From NCBI RefSeq assembly GCF_001281385.1, contig NZ_CP006911.1, positions 1,550,001 to 1,614,000 of the forward strand: a stretch of 64,000 bases of DNA. The letters are read 5' to 3'. Of this stretch, positions 18,187 through 30,344 are shown piece by piece. The notes under the pieces are model-generated. The model searched no databases. It was not told where the DNA came from and saw only the letters and a list, made by a program, of their open reading frames with translations. Origin of the DNA: Candidatus Pseudothioglobus singularis PS1 (GTDB taxonomy: Bacteria; Pseudomonadota; Gammaproteobacteria; PS1; Pseudothioglobaceae). A program made the position numbers and the translations under genes. Each line of letters starts with the position of its first letter. The stretch's first letter is position 1.

Positions 18187-19029
18187 TTATAGGGCCACAG
18201 ATAAGAAAATCCCTGCAAACGCAGTCATACCAATGTAATTATTGCTTAAAAAGGCCAGAAAATACTGCTCATTTTGACGTTTTCTCATTAAAAACTGATG
18301 ATAAGTCATGAAAATAGCAATAATTATTAAAGAAAAGTAATAAATTTGGCCTAATTTGAATATATTTCCCATCACTATAAAAATTAAAATGAGCAAGATT
18401 TGTAACAAAGTGATGATGATCTGATCGTACTTTTCAAACAAAATAGCGGTTGACTTTACTCCAATTTGGATATCTTCATCACGATCTGCCATTGCGTATA
18501 GCGTGTCATAGATCAGTGTCCATACAAGCGTTGCAAGAAATACAATTCCAGCAGTGATAGGCAATGAACCAGTTTGCGCACTGAATGCCATAGGAACACT
18601 CATACCAAATGCGGCCCCTAATACAAACTGAGGTAGGTTAGTCCATCGCTTTGTAAAGGGGTATAGCGATGCGAGAAATAGCGCTATAAATGAAAGCTTA
18701 ATTGTAAGTTGATTAGTTTGCAAAACTAAAGCTAAAGCTATCAATAGCAATATAAAAAACAATATTAAGGCGGACCTTGGTGAGATTTGGCCTGAGGTGA
18801 GCGGCCTATCTTTTGTTCTTTTAATATATTTGTCGATGTTTCGATCGGCAAAATCATTAATAACGCACCCGGCAGTCCTCATAACGATAACACCCAAAGT
18901 AAATATAATCAATAAATCAAAATCTGGCCATCCACCTGCACTCAAAAAAAGTGCCCAATAGGTTGGCCATAGAAGAAGTAATATGCCTATAGGTTTATCT
19001 AGCCTCATTAATTGGATATATGCATTCAT
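18187..19029 (-). CDS. ubiA: 4-hydroxybenzoate polyprenyltransferase
   Basis: 280-residue integral membrane prenyltransferase of ubiquinone synthesis with about eight or nine helices. The two Asp-rich motifs are NDFADRNIDKYIKRTKDRPL (near residues 58-77) and YDTLYAMADRDEDIQIGVKST (near 174-194), which bind Mg-prenyl diphosphate. The N-terminus YIQLMRLDKPIGILLLLWPTYW is typical of UbiA rather than of heme or chlorophyll homologues. Overlaps the rluC stop as ATGA. Confidence 0.95.
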   Translation of the reverse strand: MNAYIQLMRLDKPIGILLLLWPTYWALFLSAGGWPDFDLLIIFTLGVIVMRTAGCVINDFADRNIDKYIKRTKDRPLTSGQISPRSALILFFILLLIALALVLQTNQLTIKLSFIALFLASLYPFTKRWTNLPQFVLGAAFGMSVPMAFSAQTGSLPITAGIVFLATLVWTLIYDTLYAMADRDEDIQIGVKSTAILFEKYDQIIITLLQILLILIFIVMGNIFKLGQIYYFSLIIIAIFMTYHQFLMRKRQNEQYFLAFLSNNYIGMTAFAGIFLSVAL

Positions 19030-19949
19030 AATTTATTTAAAAATTCTTCTAGATCATTAGGTAATGGTGCTGTAACTTTTTGGATCTCATTGTTCATTGG
19101 ATTAGTAAATGTAATAGTTTTTGCATGCAAAAATAATCGGTTTAAACCTTTCTTTTTCATAAACTGATCAAATAAGCTGTCTCCATATTTATTATCCTGG
19201 GCCACAGGATGCTTGGCATACTGAGCATGAACCCGAATTTGATGGGTTCTGCCTGTTTCAATTAGGACTTCGACTAATGATGCGCTGAAGTCTCCCAGTT
19301 GGAAATTTTTGATTGGATGGAAATGGCTTAATGATTCCTTGCCTTTTGAGTCAATAACGCTGTATCTAGAGTTTTGATAGATAGGCGCATCTATAGTATG
19401 TTTTTTCTTGCTCCAAGTATCTTTAACAAGTGCTGTGTATCTTTTTTCTAGTTCGTGATTTACCAGCTGTTCATGAAGTGATTTAAGAACTGATCTTTTT
19501 TTTGCAAGAATTAGACAACCCGAGGTGGCTCTATCTAATCGATGAACCAGCTCTATTGGCTCTTTATATTGTGACTTGAGCGCCTCAATGATTCCGATCG
19601 AAACTCCACTTCCACCATGAACGGCCATTCCATGCCTCTTGTTGATTACAACAAGTCCCTTGTCCTCATATAGAATTGAAGAATTAAGTAACGCTAGTAG
19701 GTCCTCAGATGGCTTTATATCTTTTGCTGAAGAAGTCCTGATTGGTGGAATTCGAACAACATCTTCTGAATTAAGTTTATAGTCAGCTTTTTTTCTACCT
19801 TTATTAACTCTTACCTCGCCTTTACGGATAATTCGATAAATTCGTGATTTTGGAACACCCTTAAGCTGTTTAATTAAATAGTTATCAAGTCTCTGACCAA
19901 CCGAAAAATCATCAACAGTTATAAATCTTGGTGAGTCATGATTGATCAT
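19026..19949 (-). CDS. rluC: 23S rRNA pseudouridine synthase, RluC type
   Basis: 307 residues: an N-terminal S4 RNA-binding domain (about 18-80, QRLDNYLIKQL..VNKGRKKADYKLNSED) and a pseudouridine synthase domain with the catalytic HRLDRATSG motif near 140-150. The RTHQIRVHAQYAKHPVAQD C-terminal motif supports the RluA/C/D family, and S4 plus sequence around PRFITV favours RluC (positions 955/2504/2580) over RluD. Lies 4 bases after tatD and overlaps ubiA. Confidence 0.9.
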   Translation of the reverse strand: MINHDSPRFITVDDFSVGQRLDNYLIKQLKGVPKSRIYRIIRKGEVRVNKGRKKADYKLNSEDVVRIPPIRTSSAKDIKPSEDLLALLNSSILYEDKGLVVINKRHGMAVHGGSGVSIGIIEALKSQYKEPIELVHRLDRATSGCLILAKKRSVLKSLHEQLVNHELEKRYTALVKDTWSKKKHTIDAPIYQNSRYSVIDSKGKESLSHFHPIKNFQLGDFSASLVEVLIETGRTHQIRVHAQYAKHPVAQDNKYGDSLFDQFMKKKGLNRLFLHAKTITFTNPMNNEIQKVTAPLPNDLEEFLNKL

Positions 19950-19953
19950 TAGT

Positions 19954-20724
19954 TTAGGTGAAGAATAGTCTATTGAAATTTTGAGTAGTTACTTTGGCAA
20001 TCTCTGAAATACTTGTATTACGAATCTCAGCAAGTTTTTCTGCTACGTAATATGTGTAAGCCGGGCTATTAGGCTTACCCCTTTTAGGGACTGGGGTTAA
20101 GTAAGGAGAATCTGTCTCTACTAAGATTCGTTCAGCCGGAATTTTTTTAGCAACCTCTCTTAAAGATTCAGCGCTCTTAAAAGTCAAAATTCCAGAAAAT
20201 GAGATATAGAATCCAAGATCTAGAGCAGCTTCAGCAGTATGTAAGTCCTCTGAAAAACAATGCATAACGCCTTTTTGAGCCTTCTCTTTAGAGAGCATTT
20301 CAATCGTATCCTCCTTAGAATCTCTCATATGGATAATCATAGGCTTACCAGAAACATTAGACGCTTCAATATGCCTCTTAAAACGCTCTCTTTGCCAATC
20401 TGCCTCATCTTTTCTAACATGGAAATAATCTAAACCAGTCTCGCCAATCGCAATAACCTTTTCTTTATCCGCATACTCCAATAACTCTTCTACAGATGGA
20501 TCCTTACAATTTGTTTCTGTTGGATGAACCCCAGCGGATGAGTATATATTTGGGTAGGTAAGCGATAGATTATGAACTTGTTCAAAATGCTCCAAATCAA
20601 TACAAACACATAAAAATTTAGAAACAGATAATTCACTTGCATGCCTTAGCATTGACTCCATACTTCCACCAAAGGCGTCTAAATCAACTCGGTCAATATG
20701 GCAATGGGAATCAACTATTTGCAT
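19954..20724 (-). CDS. TatD-family metal-dependent hydrolase (YcfH-like DNase)
   Basis: 256-residue TIM-barrel amidohydrolase-like nuclease. Metal ligands are visible as DSHCHID (His7, His9), GETGLDYF, IHMRDS, MHCFSED and ETDSPYLTP. The family has 3'-5' exonuclease and tRNA-processing or proofreading activities; the exact cellular role is not settled. In an operon between rsmG and rluC. Confidence 0.88.
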   Translation of the reverse strand: MQIVDSHCHIDRVDLDAFGGSMESMLRHASELSVSKFLCVCIDLEHFEQVHNLSLTYPNIYSSAGVHPTETNCKDPSVEELLEYADKEKVIAIGETGLDYFHVRKDEADWQRERFKRHIEASNVSGKPMIIHMRDSKEDTIEMLSKEKAQKGVMHCFSEDLHTAEAALDLGFYISFSGILTFKSAESLREVAKKIPAERILVETDSPYLTPVPKRGKPNSPAYTYYVAEKLAEIRNTSISEIAKVTTQNFNRLFFT

Positions 20725-20733
20725 AATAAAAAA

Positions 20734-21345
20734 TTATATCTTAATTTCTAAAAGTGAACGATTATCTGAAACAAATGGAACCTGCAAAATATGTACTTTA
20801 GATTCCATATTTTCAATATTTTCTAAAGCGATATTGTCACCCTTCATTAATAAATATCGCCCATCATTAGCTATCAAATGCTTAGTTTTATTAACTGTAT
20901 CAATCGCTGAAGCAAAAGCCCTTGAAGTTATTTGGGAAAACGATTCGGGGTAATTAAAAGATTCAACTCTAGTATTTATTACCGTTAAGTTTTCAAGACC
21001 TAGCTCAGTCTTAACTGTTTGCATAAAACGACACTTCTTTCCAACACTATCGATTACAAAAACATTGGTTTTAGGCTTCATAATTGCAATGATAATACCT
21101 GGCAAGCCAGCTCCAGAACCAACATCTAGTAATAATCCTGGTTTGATAAACTCTAAAATCGAGAAACTATCCAAAAAGTGTTTTTTTATAGACTCAAGAG
21201 GATCTCTTATGGCACTTAAGTTATAAACCTTGTTCCATTTATTAATAAGCGCATGATAATCTAAAAGTTGTCTAACCTGTTCATCTGTAAGTGAAACATC
21301 CATTGTCTTTGCGCCCTCGCAAAGCAATTTTTTGATCTCACTCAC
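20734..21345 (-). CDS. rsmG: 16S rRNA (guanine-527-N7) methyltransferase
   Basis: 203 residues with the SAM-binding [17 protein letters not shown] and the upstream [20 protein letters not shown] signature of RsmG/GidB. Starts at GTG 21345, overlapping the mnmG stop as GTGA. The mnmG-rsmG (gidA-gidB) pairing is widely conserved. Confidence 0.95.
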   Translation of the reverse strand: MSEIKKLLCEGAKTMDVSLTDEQVRQLLDYHALINKWNKVYNLSAIRDPLESIKKHFLDSFSILEFIKPGLLLDVGSGAGLPGIIIAIMKPKTNVFVIDSVGKKCRFMQTVKTELGLENLTVINTRVESFNYPESFSQITSRAFASAIDTVNKTKHLIANDGRYLLMKGDNIALENIENMESKVHILQVPFVSDNRSLLEIKI

Positions 21346-23213
21346 GACAATGTTTTATAAGTTTTGAGAAAGACCAATAATATTGAAATGGAAGCGGGAG
21401 TTACCCCTTGAATTCTGCTAGCTTGACCGATGGTTTCAGGTTTAAACTCGTTTAACTTTTGTCTGACCTCATTAGATAGAGCTTTAATCTCTGAATAGTC
21501 AATATCTGAGGAAAGTTTCGTATTTTCATTTTTACGATATTTTTCAATTTCATCTAGCTGTCTCTTGATGTAACCTTCATATTTAATTTGGTTTTCTACT
21601 TGCTCAATGATTAATCTATCCTCTAAAAAAGGCTTGGCGCTTTCGATTTTACTAAGAAGTTTGTAATCTATATTTGGTCTTTTTAGCAACGCTTCTAGAC
21701 TGTACTCATGACTAAGTTTAATTCCAAGCACATCCTCAGCTTGGGCATCACTTGACTGAATCCAAAAAGATTTGAGCCGTTTTTTTTCAAGTGCTACTTG
21801 CTCATATTTGCCATTGAATGACTGCCAACGATTATCATCAATAAGTCCCAACTCTCTTGCTTGGGGGGTTAACCTTTCATCAGCATTATCCTCTCTAAGT
21901 AGTAATCGGTATTCTGCTCTAGAAGTAAACATTCTGTAGGGTTCAGTTGCACCCTTAGTGGTTAAATCATCAACCATGACCCCGATGTAAGATTCGTCTC
22001 GCTTAGGTATCCAAGGATTTTTTTCTTGTACTTGCAGAGCAGCATTAACCCCCGCAAGTAAACCTTGTGCAGCTGCCTCTTCATAACCCGTCGTTCCATT
22101 AATTTGCCCTGCAAAAAATAGACCAGAGATTTTCTTGACCTCAAGTGTTTGTTTTAATCCACGCGGATCAAAAAAATCATATTCGATTGCGTATCCAGGT
22201 CTCATAATCTTGGCATTTTCAAAACCCTTAATTGAGTTTACAAACTCTTCCTGAACATCATAAGCTAATGATGTAGATATGCCATTGGGATAAACCTCAT
22301 GTGTTGTGAGGCCTTCAGGTTCAACAAAAATTTGATGAGAGTCTCTTTCAGAAAATCTAACCACTTTATCCTCTATTGATGGGCAATATCTCGGACCAAT
22401 TCCTTCAATTTTTCCACTAAATAGTGGAGAGTCCTTTAATCCATTCGTGATATGCTCATGAGTTTTAGCGTTAGTATGAGTTATAAAACAAGAAATTTGC
22501 TTTGGATGATCTGATGATTTACCCATAAAAGAAAAACTAGGTAATGGAGTATCACCCTCTTGTTTTTGAAGAAGACTATAGTTTATGGTTCTTCCATCTA
22601 GACGTGGTGGTGTTCCAGTTTTTAGCCTTCCTACTCCCAAATCGTATGAACGCAACCTTTCTGACAAAATATTGGCTGGAGCATCACCCGCTCTTCCACC
22701 CTGATAATTTTGTTGCCCAATATGTATGATTCCACCCAAAAACGTACCAGAAGTAAGAATGACCTTATCAGCAAAAAAGTCAAGCCCCATCTGGGTTATG
22801 ACACCCTTTACTCGGTTATTTTCGATAATTAAATCATCGACTGGTTGCTGAAATAAAGTTAAGTTGTCTTGGTTTTCGAGCTTCTCTCTAATAACACCCT
22901 TGTATAAAAGTCTATCTGCCTGTGCTCTTGTTGCTCTAACAGCGGGCCCTTTTGATGCATTCAGAGTTCTAAACTGAATGCCTGCTAAATCAATCGCTTG
23001 TGCCATTGATCCGCCCATTGCATCAATCTCTTTTACCAGGTGTCCTTTACCAATTCCTCCAATAGCAGGATTGCAACTCATCTGACCAAGTGTCTCGATA
23101 TTATGTGTGATTAATAGTGTATCCACACCCATCCTTGCAGAAGCCAATGCAGCCTCAGTTCCAGCATGACCACCGCCGACAACAATCACAGGATAATATT
23201 TACTTTGGTTCAT
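21342..23213 (-). CDS. mnmG: tRNA uridine-34 carboxymethylaminomethyl modification enzyme, FAD-binding subunit
   Basis: 623 residues from ATG 23213 ([24 protein letters not shown]). The open frame extends to ATG 23261, but those extra 16 codons run through a rho-independent terminator hairpin, and the family begins close to the FAD motif GGGHAG, so the shorter start is right. Landmarks: [63 protein letters not shown] and the C-terminal [10 protein letters not shown]. Works with MnmE (not in the window). First gene of the mnmG-rsmG-tatD-rluC-ubiA run. Confidence 0.96.
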   Translation of the reverse strand: MNQSKYYPVIVVGGGHAGTEAALASARMGVDTLLITHNIETLGQMSCNPAIGGIGKGHLVKEIDAMGGSMAQAIDLAGIQFRTLNASKGPAVRATRAQADRLLYKGVIREKLENQDNLTLFQQPVDDLIIENNRVKGVITQMGLDFFADKVILTSGTFLGGIIHIGQQNYQGGRAGDAPANILSERLRSYDLGVGRLKTGTPPRLDGRTINYSLLQKQEGDTPLPSFSFMGKSSDHPKQISCFITHTNAKTHEHITNGLKDSPLFSGKIEGIGPRYCPSIEDKVVRFSERDSHQIFVEPEGLTTHEVYPNGISTSLAYDVQEEFVNSIKGFENAKIMRPGYAIEYDFFDPRGLKQTLEVKKISGLFFAGQINGTTGYEEAAAQGLLAGVNAALQVQEKNPWIPKRDESYIGVMVDDLTTKGATEPYRMFTSRAEYRLLLREDNADERLTPQARELGLIDDNRWQSFNGKYEQVALEKKRLKSFWIQSSDAQAEDVLGIKLSHEYSLEALLKRPNIDYKLLSKIESAKPFLEDRLIIEQVENQIKYEGYIKRQLDEIEKYRKNENTKLSSDIDYSEIKALSNEVRQKLNEFKPETIGQASRIQGVTPASISILLVFLKTYKTLS

Positions 23214-23230
23214 CTTTTTTTGCCTATCAA

Positions 23231-23256
23231 TAAAAAAGGCCCGATTAATCGGGCCC
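23231..23256 (-). terminator. rho-independent terminator at the end of the tkt-gap-pgk-pyk-fba operon
   Basis: An 18-base perfect palindrome GGCCCGATTAATCGGGCC (23238-23255) is followed on the minus strand by T6. It lies about 66 bases after the aldolase stop and just before the true mnmG start. The mnmG promoter would have to be within or just before this hairpin, or mnmG depends on readthrough. Confidence 0.9.
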
Positions 23257-23321
23257 TTCATTATACGCTTTAAGACTTTAACTTGATAAATTAAGTCATT
23301 GGTTGCTTTATTGAGCTGATA

Positions 23322-24383
23322 CTAATACTTATAGCCTGCCTCAAAAAGAGTCTCTTGTGATGAAGGCTGAGAGCCCGCAACATAGTCTCCAGTTGAAGCT
23401 TCTGAATTCGCTTGACATCTAGCCATTAAGGCCTTTTGGCCTGCTTCAATATTAGTTCCACTCCATGCTTGTAAGCATGACTGTTGAAGCGCTCTACCAT
23501 ATGAAAACGTGAGACTAGTTGAACTTTTATGCTCAATACTATTCATCGTATTAAGATAAACAGAAGCATCTTCTTCTGTTAAACCACCTGACAAGAACAT
23601 AATCCCAGGTACTGAGGCAGGAACACAACGATTCATTGTTCTTACTGTCATTTTTGCAACCTCTTCAGATCCAGCTTTATTTTTATTATCAGCTCCTGAA
23701 ACAGTCATTGACGGCTTCAATAATGTTCCCTCTAAGAAAACTTTATTTTCTGAGCAAGCTTTATAGACTTCAACTAAAACTTTTTCTTGAACCTCTGCTG
23801 TTGTTTCAATTGTATGGTCACCATCCATTAGGATTTCTGGCTCAATAATTGGGACAAGTCCAGATTCTTGGCAAATCTTTGCATACCTTGCAAGACCCCA
23901 AGCATTTTCGCGAATTGCTAAATCAGTTGGACAACCGTCAGCAGTAATTTGTAAAACAGCTCTCCATTTTGCAAATCGCGCGCCCTGCTTATAATACTCA
24001 GCAGTTCTCTCAGCTAAGCCCTCGAGCCCCTTACACCAAGTTTCAACTTCGTGAGCACCTGCAAGCGGACTTAAACCTTTGTCGACTTTAATACCAGGAA
24101 TAATTCCGAGCTTATTAATCTTTGAAACCATGGTCTCACCATCAGCATGGTTTTGATATAGAGTCTCTTCAAAAAGGATTGCACCACTGATAAATTGACC
24201 AAGGCCCTCTGAGGTGAAAAGCATGCCTCTGTATGCCTGGCGATTCTCTTCTGTATTCTCAACATTAATTCCAGCAAGTCTTTTACCTATGGTTGGAGTA
24301 GATTCATCTACTGCAAGCAGTCCTTTGCCTTTCGCAGAAAGTTGATTGGCCGTTTGTCTTAACTCTTCTTGATTATTTATCAT
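23322..24383 (-). CDS. class I fructose-bisphosphate aldolase (Schiff-base, eukaryote-like)
   Basis: 353 residues. The Schiff-base lysine is Lys223 in LEGTLLKPSMT, with Asp26 in LLAVDES and Lys139 in GARFAKWRAV also conserved. This is the metal-independent class I enzyme of the animal/plant type, not the zinc-dependent class II FbaA usual in gammaproteobacteria. Last gene of a five-gene operon; the gap to pyk is 23 bases. It would serve glycolysis, gluconeogenesis or the Calvin cycle. Confidence 0.95.
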   Translation of the reverse strand: MINNQEELRQTANQLSAKGKGLLAVDESTPTIGKRLAGINVENTEENRQAYRGMLFTSEGLGQFISGAILFEETLYQNHADGETMVSKINKLGIIPGIKVDKGLSPLAGAHEVETWCKGLEGLAERTAEYYKQGARFAKWRAVLQITADGCPTDLAIRENAWGLARYAKICQESGLVPIIEPEILMDGDHTIETTAEVQEKVLVEVYKACSENKVFLEGTLLKPSMTVSGADNKNKAGSEEVAKMTVRTMNRCVPASVPGIMFLSGGLTEEDASVYLNTMNSIEHKSSTSLTFSYGRALQQSCLQAWSGTNIEAGQKALMARCQANSEASTGDYVAGSQPSSQETLFEAGYKY

Positions 24384-24406
24384 AATATTTACCCTTTTAT
24401 TTTCTT

Positions 24407-25855
24407 TTAATAATTTCCATCACCAACACGCAAAATTTTCATCAAGTTTGTTCCACCCGATTTATCTTTATGCATACCCTTTGTAACAATAACAATATCT
24501 CCATTAGTCACCTCAGCCCTATCCTCAAGATTTTCAATAACATGACTATTAACATCATTCCAATCATCGGCGCTAGTTTTGTCAATATAACAAGGATAGA
24601 CTCCTCTGTAAATAGTAACTTTCTTTAATGTTTTATAATTATCTGACATAGCAAAAATTGCAATATTTGAACTAATTCTAGACATCCATAGCGCTGTTTT
24701 ACCTGTCTGAGTGAGTGTAGCAACAACTCTAGCGCCTAGGTGATTGGCTGCATACATAGAACTCAATGCAATCGTTTCATCAATACCTTCAAAATTTTCA
24801 TGAAGTCTATGATGAGAAACTTTTGCTGTTGGGCTCTTCTCAGCCTCTAGACATACATCATTCATCGTTTTAACAGCATTCACTGGGTGCTTACCAACTG
24901 CTGTTTCAGCAGATAGCATGACAGCATCAGTACCATCTAAAACAGCATTTGCAACATCAAAAACTTCAGCTCTTGTAGGTATAGGGCTCATAATCATTGA
25001 TTCAAGCATCTGAGTTGCAGTAATCACAAATCTATCATTAGCTCTAGCTAACAAAATTAATCGCTTTTGCTGAGCGGGTAATTGAGGATCACCAATTTCA
25101 ACTCCTAAATCACCTCGAGCTACCATAATGCCTGCCGACTCCTGAATGATTTCAGTAATGACGTCTTCTTGAAGAGACTCTGCTCTTTCAATTTTTGCAA
25201 TGACACTTGCGTTAGAACCTGCATCCATTAGAAGTCTCTTTGTTTCACGAACATCATCTGCATTAATAGGAAAAGAAATTGCAACGAAATCTGCGTCAGC
25301 TTTAGCCGCAGTAATAATGTCTTGTTTGTCTTTTTCAGTCAGCGCGCTCGCACTTAAGCCGCCACCTCGCAGATTAATTCCTTTGTTGTTAGAAAGAATT
25401 CCACCTTGCGATACCTTAGTTAGAATTTTTTGTCCCTTAATCTGCTGGACCTCTAGAATTATCTTTCCATCATCTAGCAACAACGTATTACCCACATTTA
25501 AATCATTTGGGAGCTCCTTATAGGCGATTCCAACAGAATCCTGACTACCCTCAGATTCATCAAGTTCAGCATCAAGTGCAAAATGATCACCTTTTTTCAG
25601 CTCTATACTTCCATCTTTGAATCCTGAAATTCTAATCTTTGGACCCTGTAAATCCATCAAGATTCCAATAAAGCTATCATTCTCTTTTTCGTATTTTCTT
25701 ATTTGAGCAATACGCTCTAAGTGTTCTTTTTCGTTATTATGAGAAAAATTGATTCTCACAACATTCACTCCTGCATCCAAAATGCCTTTTAAAACTTCTG
25801 GATTATCCGTTGATGGACCGAGTGTTGCTAAGATTTTAGTACGTCTATTAATCAT
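24407..25855 (-). CDS. pyk: pyruvate kinase
   Basis: 482 residues. RRTKILATLGPSTDN opens the barrel domain; RINFSHN, MDLQGPKIRISG, VAISFP, AKIERAES, MVARGDLGVEIG and MLSAETAVGKHPVNAV are in order. The C-terminal regulatory domain (from about 345) is complete. Its ATG shares one base with the pgk stop (TAATG). ppsA, which catalyses the opposite net conversion, is in the same region. Confidence 0.97.
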   Translation of the reverse strand: MINRRTKILATLGPSTDNPEVLKGILDAGVNVVRINFSHNNEKEHLERIAQIRKYEKENDSFIGILMDLQGPKIRISGFKDGSIELKKGDHFALDAELDESEGSQDSVGIAYKELPNDLNVGNTLLLDDGKIILEVQQIKGQKILTKVSQGGILSNNKGINLRGGGLSASALTEKDKQDIITAAKADADFVAISFPINADDVRETKRLLMDAGSNASVIAKIERAESLQEDVITEIIQESAGIMVARGDLGVEIGDPQLPAQQKRLILLARANDRFVITATQMLESMIMSPIPTRAEVFDVANAVLDGTDAVMLSAETAVGKHPVNAVKTMNDVCLEAEKSPTAKVSHHRLHENFEGIDETIALSSMYAANHLGARVVATLTQTGKTALWMSRISSNIAIFAMSDNYKTLKKVTIYRGVYPCYIDKTSADDWNDVNSHVIENLEDRAEVTNGDIVIVTKGMHKDKSGGTNLMKILRVGDGNY

Positions 25856-27018
25856 TAATTTTGTAATCTTTCCTCAAGTATTTCAACAACTGGAAGTTTT
25901 TTTCCCTCTAGGAACTCTAAAAAGGCACCACCGCCTGTAGAAATATAAGAAATTTTATCTTCAATATTAAATTTATCAACTGCAGCCAGTGTATCCCCGC
26001 CTCCAGCAATCGAAAATGCCTCAGATTCTGCTATTGCTCTTGCAAGCTGCTCTGTGCCATTTGCAAACTGATCAAATTCAAAAACTCCTACGGGACCATT
26101 CCAAACAATTGTTCCAGCGTTCTTCATAATTTCGCATAGTTCAGCTGTTGAATTGGGACCAATGTCAAAGATCATATCATCTGAGGCAACGCTAGTTGCA
26201 TTTTTAGTGTCTGCTGCTGCAAACTCTGAAAATTCTTTACCGCAAACAACATCGCCAGGAACTGGAATTTGGCAATCTTCCATTAAAGCCTGAGCTGTTG
26301 GAATGAGATCATGCTCACATAAAGATTGTCCAACACTATGGCCTTGGGCTGCAATAAATGTATTTGCGATACCACCTCCAACTACTAGCTGATCAACAAT
26401 CTTAGATAGGGCATCTAATACAGTTAGTTTAGTGGATACTTTTGAACCACCAACAATTGCAACCATTGGCCTTTTAGGATTATCAAGTGCCTTACCAAGA
26501 GCCTCAAGCTCTCCAACCAAAAGAGGACCTGCGCAAGCGATAGGTGCAAACTGAGTAACGCCATATGTAGAAGCATGCGCTCTATGGGCAGTTCCAAAAG
26601 CATCTTGGACACAAACGTCACATAAAGCTGCCATTTTTTTAGATAAGGTCTCGTCGTTTTCTTTTTCGCCCTCATTAAATCTTACATTCTCACAGAGAAC
26701 TACTTCTCCTGACTCCATCTCAACGCCTTCTAGCCAATCAGATTCAAGCCTGACTTTCTGTCCAAGCAATGTTGAAAGGTGATCAGCAACAGGTCGAAGT
26801 GAGAATTTTTCTTCATACTCACCAGCATTAGGCCTTCCCAAATGCGAGGTAATTATAACTTTAGCACCAGCTTTAATAGCATGAAGGATAGTTGGCAATG
26901 ATGCAACAATTCTTTTATCACTTGTTACTTCACCATTTTTTATTGGAACATTTAAATCTTGTCTAATTAGAACTCTTTTACCATTCAGGTCTAAATCAGT
27001 CATCTTTAGTAAATTCAT
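25855..27018 (-). CDS. pgk: phosphoglycerate kinase
   Basis: 387 residues from ATG 27018, equal to the E. coli length. The frame opens four codons earlier at a TTG, but GGAG sits six bases before ATG 27018 and [11 protein letters not shown] matches the family start. Motifs: [46 protein letters not shown] and the nucleotide-binding [12 protein letters not shown]. Third gene of the operon. Confidence 0.97.
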   Translation of the reverse strand: MNLLKMTDLDLNGKRVLIRQDLNVPIKNGEVTSDKRIVASLPTILHAIKAGAKVIITSHLGRPNAGEYEEKFSLRPVADHLSTLLGQKVRLESDWLEGVEMESGEVVLCENVRFNEGEKENDETLSKKMAALCDVCVQDAFGTAHRAHASTYGVTQFAPIACAGPLLVGELEALGKALDNPKRPMVAIVGGSKVSTKLTVLDALSKIVDQLVVGGGIANTFIAAQGHSVGQSLCEHDLIPTAQALMEDCQIPVPGDVVCGKEFSEFAAADTKNATSVASDDMIFDIGPNSTAELCEIMKNAGTIVWNGPVGVFEFDQFANGTEQLARAIAESEAFSIAGGGDTLAAVDKFNIEDKISYISTGGGAFLEFLEGKKLPVVEILEERLQN

Positions 27019-27046
27019 CAAATGCTCCAACTCAATAAAATAAGGC

Positions 27047-28054
<1,008 letters not shown>

Positions 28055-28064
28055 CTATAATAAA

Positions 28065-30053
28065 TTAACTTAAAACTCTCTCAACAGTAGAAACTACATT
28101 GTCTACGGTAAAACCAAAATGCTTAAATAGTTCTCCGGCAGGTGCTGACTCACCATAGGTACTCATTGCAACAATGCCACCATCTAGCCCAACATATTTA
28201 TACCAAGATTCGGAAACACCAGCCTCAATCGCCACTCTCTTAACTCCTGGCGTTAGCACTGAGTCTCTATAAGACTGTTCCTGCTCATCAAAGGCGTTAG
28301 TTGATGGCATCGAAACCACTCGAACCTTTTTGTCACCCATTGCTTTTGCAGAATCGATCGCAAGTGAAACCTCTGAGCCAGTTGCTATCAGAATAATGTC
28401 AGCCTTTCCACTGCAGTCTGAAAGCACATAGCCCCCTTTTTCAATATTGGAAACCTGCTGACTTGTACGCTCCATTGGCGTTAAATTTTGTCTCGAAAAT
28501 ATTAGTGCTGTTGGAGCATTTCCTCTCAGCATAGCTACTTTCCACGAAACTGCAGACTCGATAGCGTCACATGCTCGCCATGTTTGAAAATTTGGAATTA
28601 CTCTCATAGTTGCAATTTGTTCGACTGCTTGATGCGTTGGGCCATCCTCACCCAAACCAATAGAGTCGTGAGAGTAGACAAAAATGGTTCCAATTTTCAT
28701 CATTGCAGCCATGCGTAATGCGTTTCGCATATACTCCATAAACATTAGGAATGTTGCGCCGTAAATCTTGAATCCACCATGCAGAACCATACCATTCATC
28801 ATAGCAGCCATCCCAAACTCTCTAACTCCCCAAGAGATATAATTTCCATTTGCATTGTCTGCATTAACTAAGATACTTCCAGACCAGTTAGTCAAATTTG
28901 AGCCCGTCAAGTCTGCTGAACCGCCAAATAACTCTGGAACAAGAGGGCCCATAGCTTCAATTGCATTTTGAGATGCTTTTCTTGAAGCAATATTTGGCAT
29001 ATCCTGCTGAGTTTTAGCAATAAATTCATCCATTTTTGTTGAAAAATTCTCAGGTAATTTTCCACTGATGCGACGCTGATACTCAGCCGCTTCATTGGGG
29101 AAAGAGGCGCTGTAAGCTCTAAATTTTTCACTCCACTCTTCTTCAACCTCTGCACCTTCAGAAACATGATTCCAGCCCTCGTAAATCTCTTCAGGGATAT
29201 CAAAAGGCTCATGTTTCCAGCCTATATTCTCTCGTGTTTTTGCAATTTCCTCATCCCCTAAAGGGGCTCCATGACAATTATGTGAACCAGCAAGATTAGG
29301 CGAACCGTAACCAATAACTGTTCGAGTACAAATTAAAGAGGGTCTATCCTGAATTCCTTTAGCTTCATTAATAGCAGCATTAATAGCCTCTGGGTCATGC
29401 CCATCAACATCGGATATAACATGCCAATTATATGACTTGAAGCGACCCGGAACGCCCTTCTCCATCCAATCACCAATATGGCCATCGATTGAAATATCGT
29501 TGTCATCCCAAAAGGCGATTAGTTTACCCAGCCCAAGTGTTCCAGCTAGAGCACATGATTCATGGGATAAGCCTTCCATTAAACACCCATCTCCCATAAA
29601 AACGTATGTATTGTGGTCCACAATAGAGTGTCCTGGCTTATTGAATTGGGCAGCTAGAGTTCTCTCAGCAATTGCCATACCAACAGCATTAGTAATTCCT
29701 TGTCCAAGAGGGCCAGTTGTAGTTTCTACACCCTCAGCATAACCATACTCAGGATGTCCAGGTGTTTTAGAATGTAGTTGACGGAAATTTTTAAGATCCT
29801 CTATGCTCAAATCAAATCCAGCTAAGTGAAGCAATGAATAGATAAGCATTGAGCCATGACCATTAGATAATACAAAACGATCTCTATCAGACCAGTTTGC
29901 GTTAGACGGATTGAACTTTAAATGCTTATTCCATAAAACTTCAGCAATATCAGCCATACCCATTGGAGCCCCTGGATGTCCAGAGTTTGCTCTTTGTACA
30001 GCATCCATGCTCAAAGCACGGATTGCATTTGCTAATTCGAGTTGTGTAGCCAT
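28065..30053 (-). CDS. tkt: transketolase
   Basis: 662 residues, the usual length. Motifs: [28 protein letters not shown], thiamine diphosphate motif [18 protein letters not shown]...[14 protein letters not shown], and [20 protein letters not shown]. First gene of the tkt-gap-pgk-pyk-fba operon. A -10-like TATAAT (30087-30092, minus strand) lies 34 bases upstream of the ATG. Confidence 0.97.
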   Translation of the reverse strand: MATQLELANAIRALSMDAVQRANSGHPGAPMGMADIAEVLWNKHLKFNPSNANWSDRDRFVLSNGHGSMLIYSLLHLAGFDLSIEDLKNFRQLHSKTPGHPEYGYAEGVETTTGPLGQGITNAVGMAIAERTLAAQFNKPGHSIVDHNTYVFMGDGCLMEGLSHESCALAGTLGLGKLIAFWDDNDISIDGHIGDWMEKGVPGRFKSYNWHVISDVDGHDPEAINAAINEAKGIQDRPSLICTRTVIGYGSPNLAGSHNCHGAPLGDEEIAKTRENIGWKHEPFDIPEEIYEGWNHVSEGAEVEEEWSEKFRAYSASFPNEAAEYQRRISGKLPENFSTKMDEFIAKTQQDMPNIASRKASQNAIEAMGPLVPELFGGSADLTGSNLTNWSGSILVNADNANGNYISWGVREFGMAAMMNGMVLHGGFKIYGATFLMFMEYMRNALRMAAMMKIGTIFVYSHDSIGLGEDGPTHQAVEQIATMRVIPNFQTWRACDAIESAVSWKVAMLRGNAPTALIFSRQNLTPMERTSQQVSNIEKGGYVLSDCSGKADIILIATGSEVSLAIDSAKAMGDKKVRVVSMPSTNAFDEQEQSYRDSVLTPGVKRVAIEAGVSESWYKYVGLDGGIVAMSTYGESAPAGELFKHFGFTVDNVVSTVERVLS

Positions 30054-30344
30054 TGTTAAAACCTATGAAAAAATAGTGAACCCCAAATTATACATTTTTT
30101 TTTCTATCATCTTGCCCTCAAAAGCCTCTATGAAAGCAAATTTGAGGAAAAATATTCAATAGCAGTATAGTATCATTACTACTTTATTTACAAAAGTTAA
30201 ACTATACTTAGGAATGCATAACTCACTTCATTTCTAATGTATTAAAATTATACTTTTGATGAAAAACTCTATTATTACATTTTGTGTCAAAAATAGCTGC
30301 TACGCATCGTATCTTAAAAATAAGAACCATAGATAAGGGGTCTA
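30054..30344. promoter_or_regulatory. divergent control region of tkt operon and ppsA (291 bases, no gene)
   Basis: Holds the starts of two opposing carbon-metabolism units. A TATAAT at 30087-30092 on the minus strand probably serves tkt. Before ppsA there is a good ribosome site AAGGGG about five bases from the ATG. I could not assign a -35/-10 pair for ppsA or a clear Cra-type operator. No small gene or RNA is evident. Confidence 0.45.
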
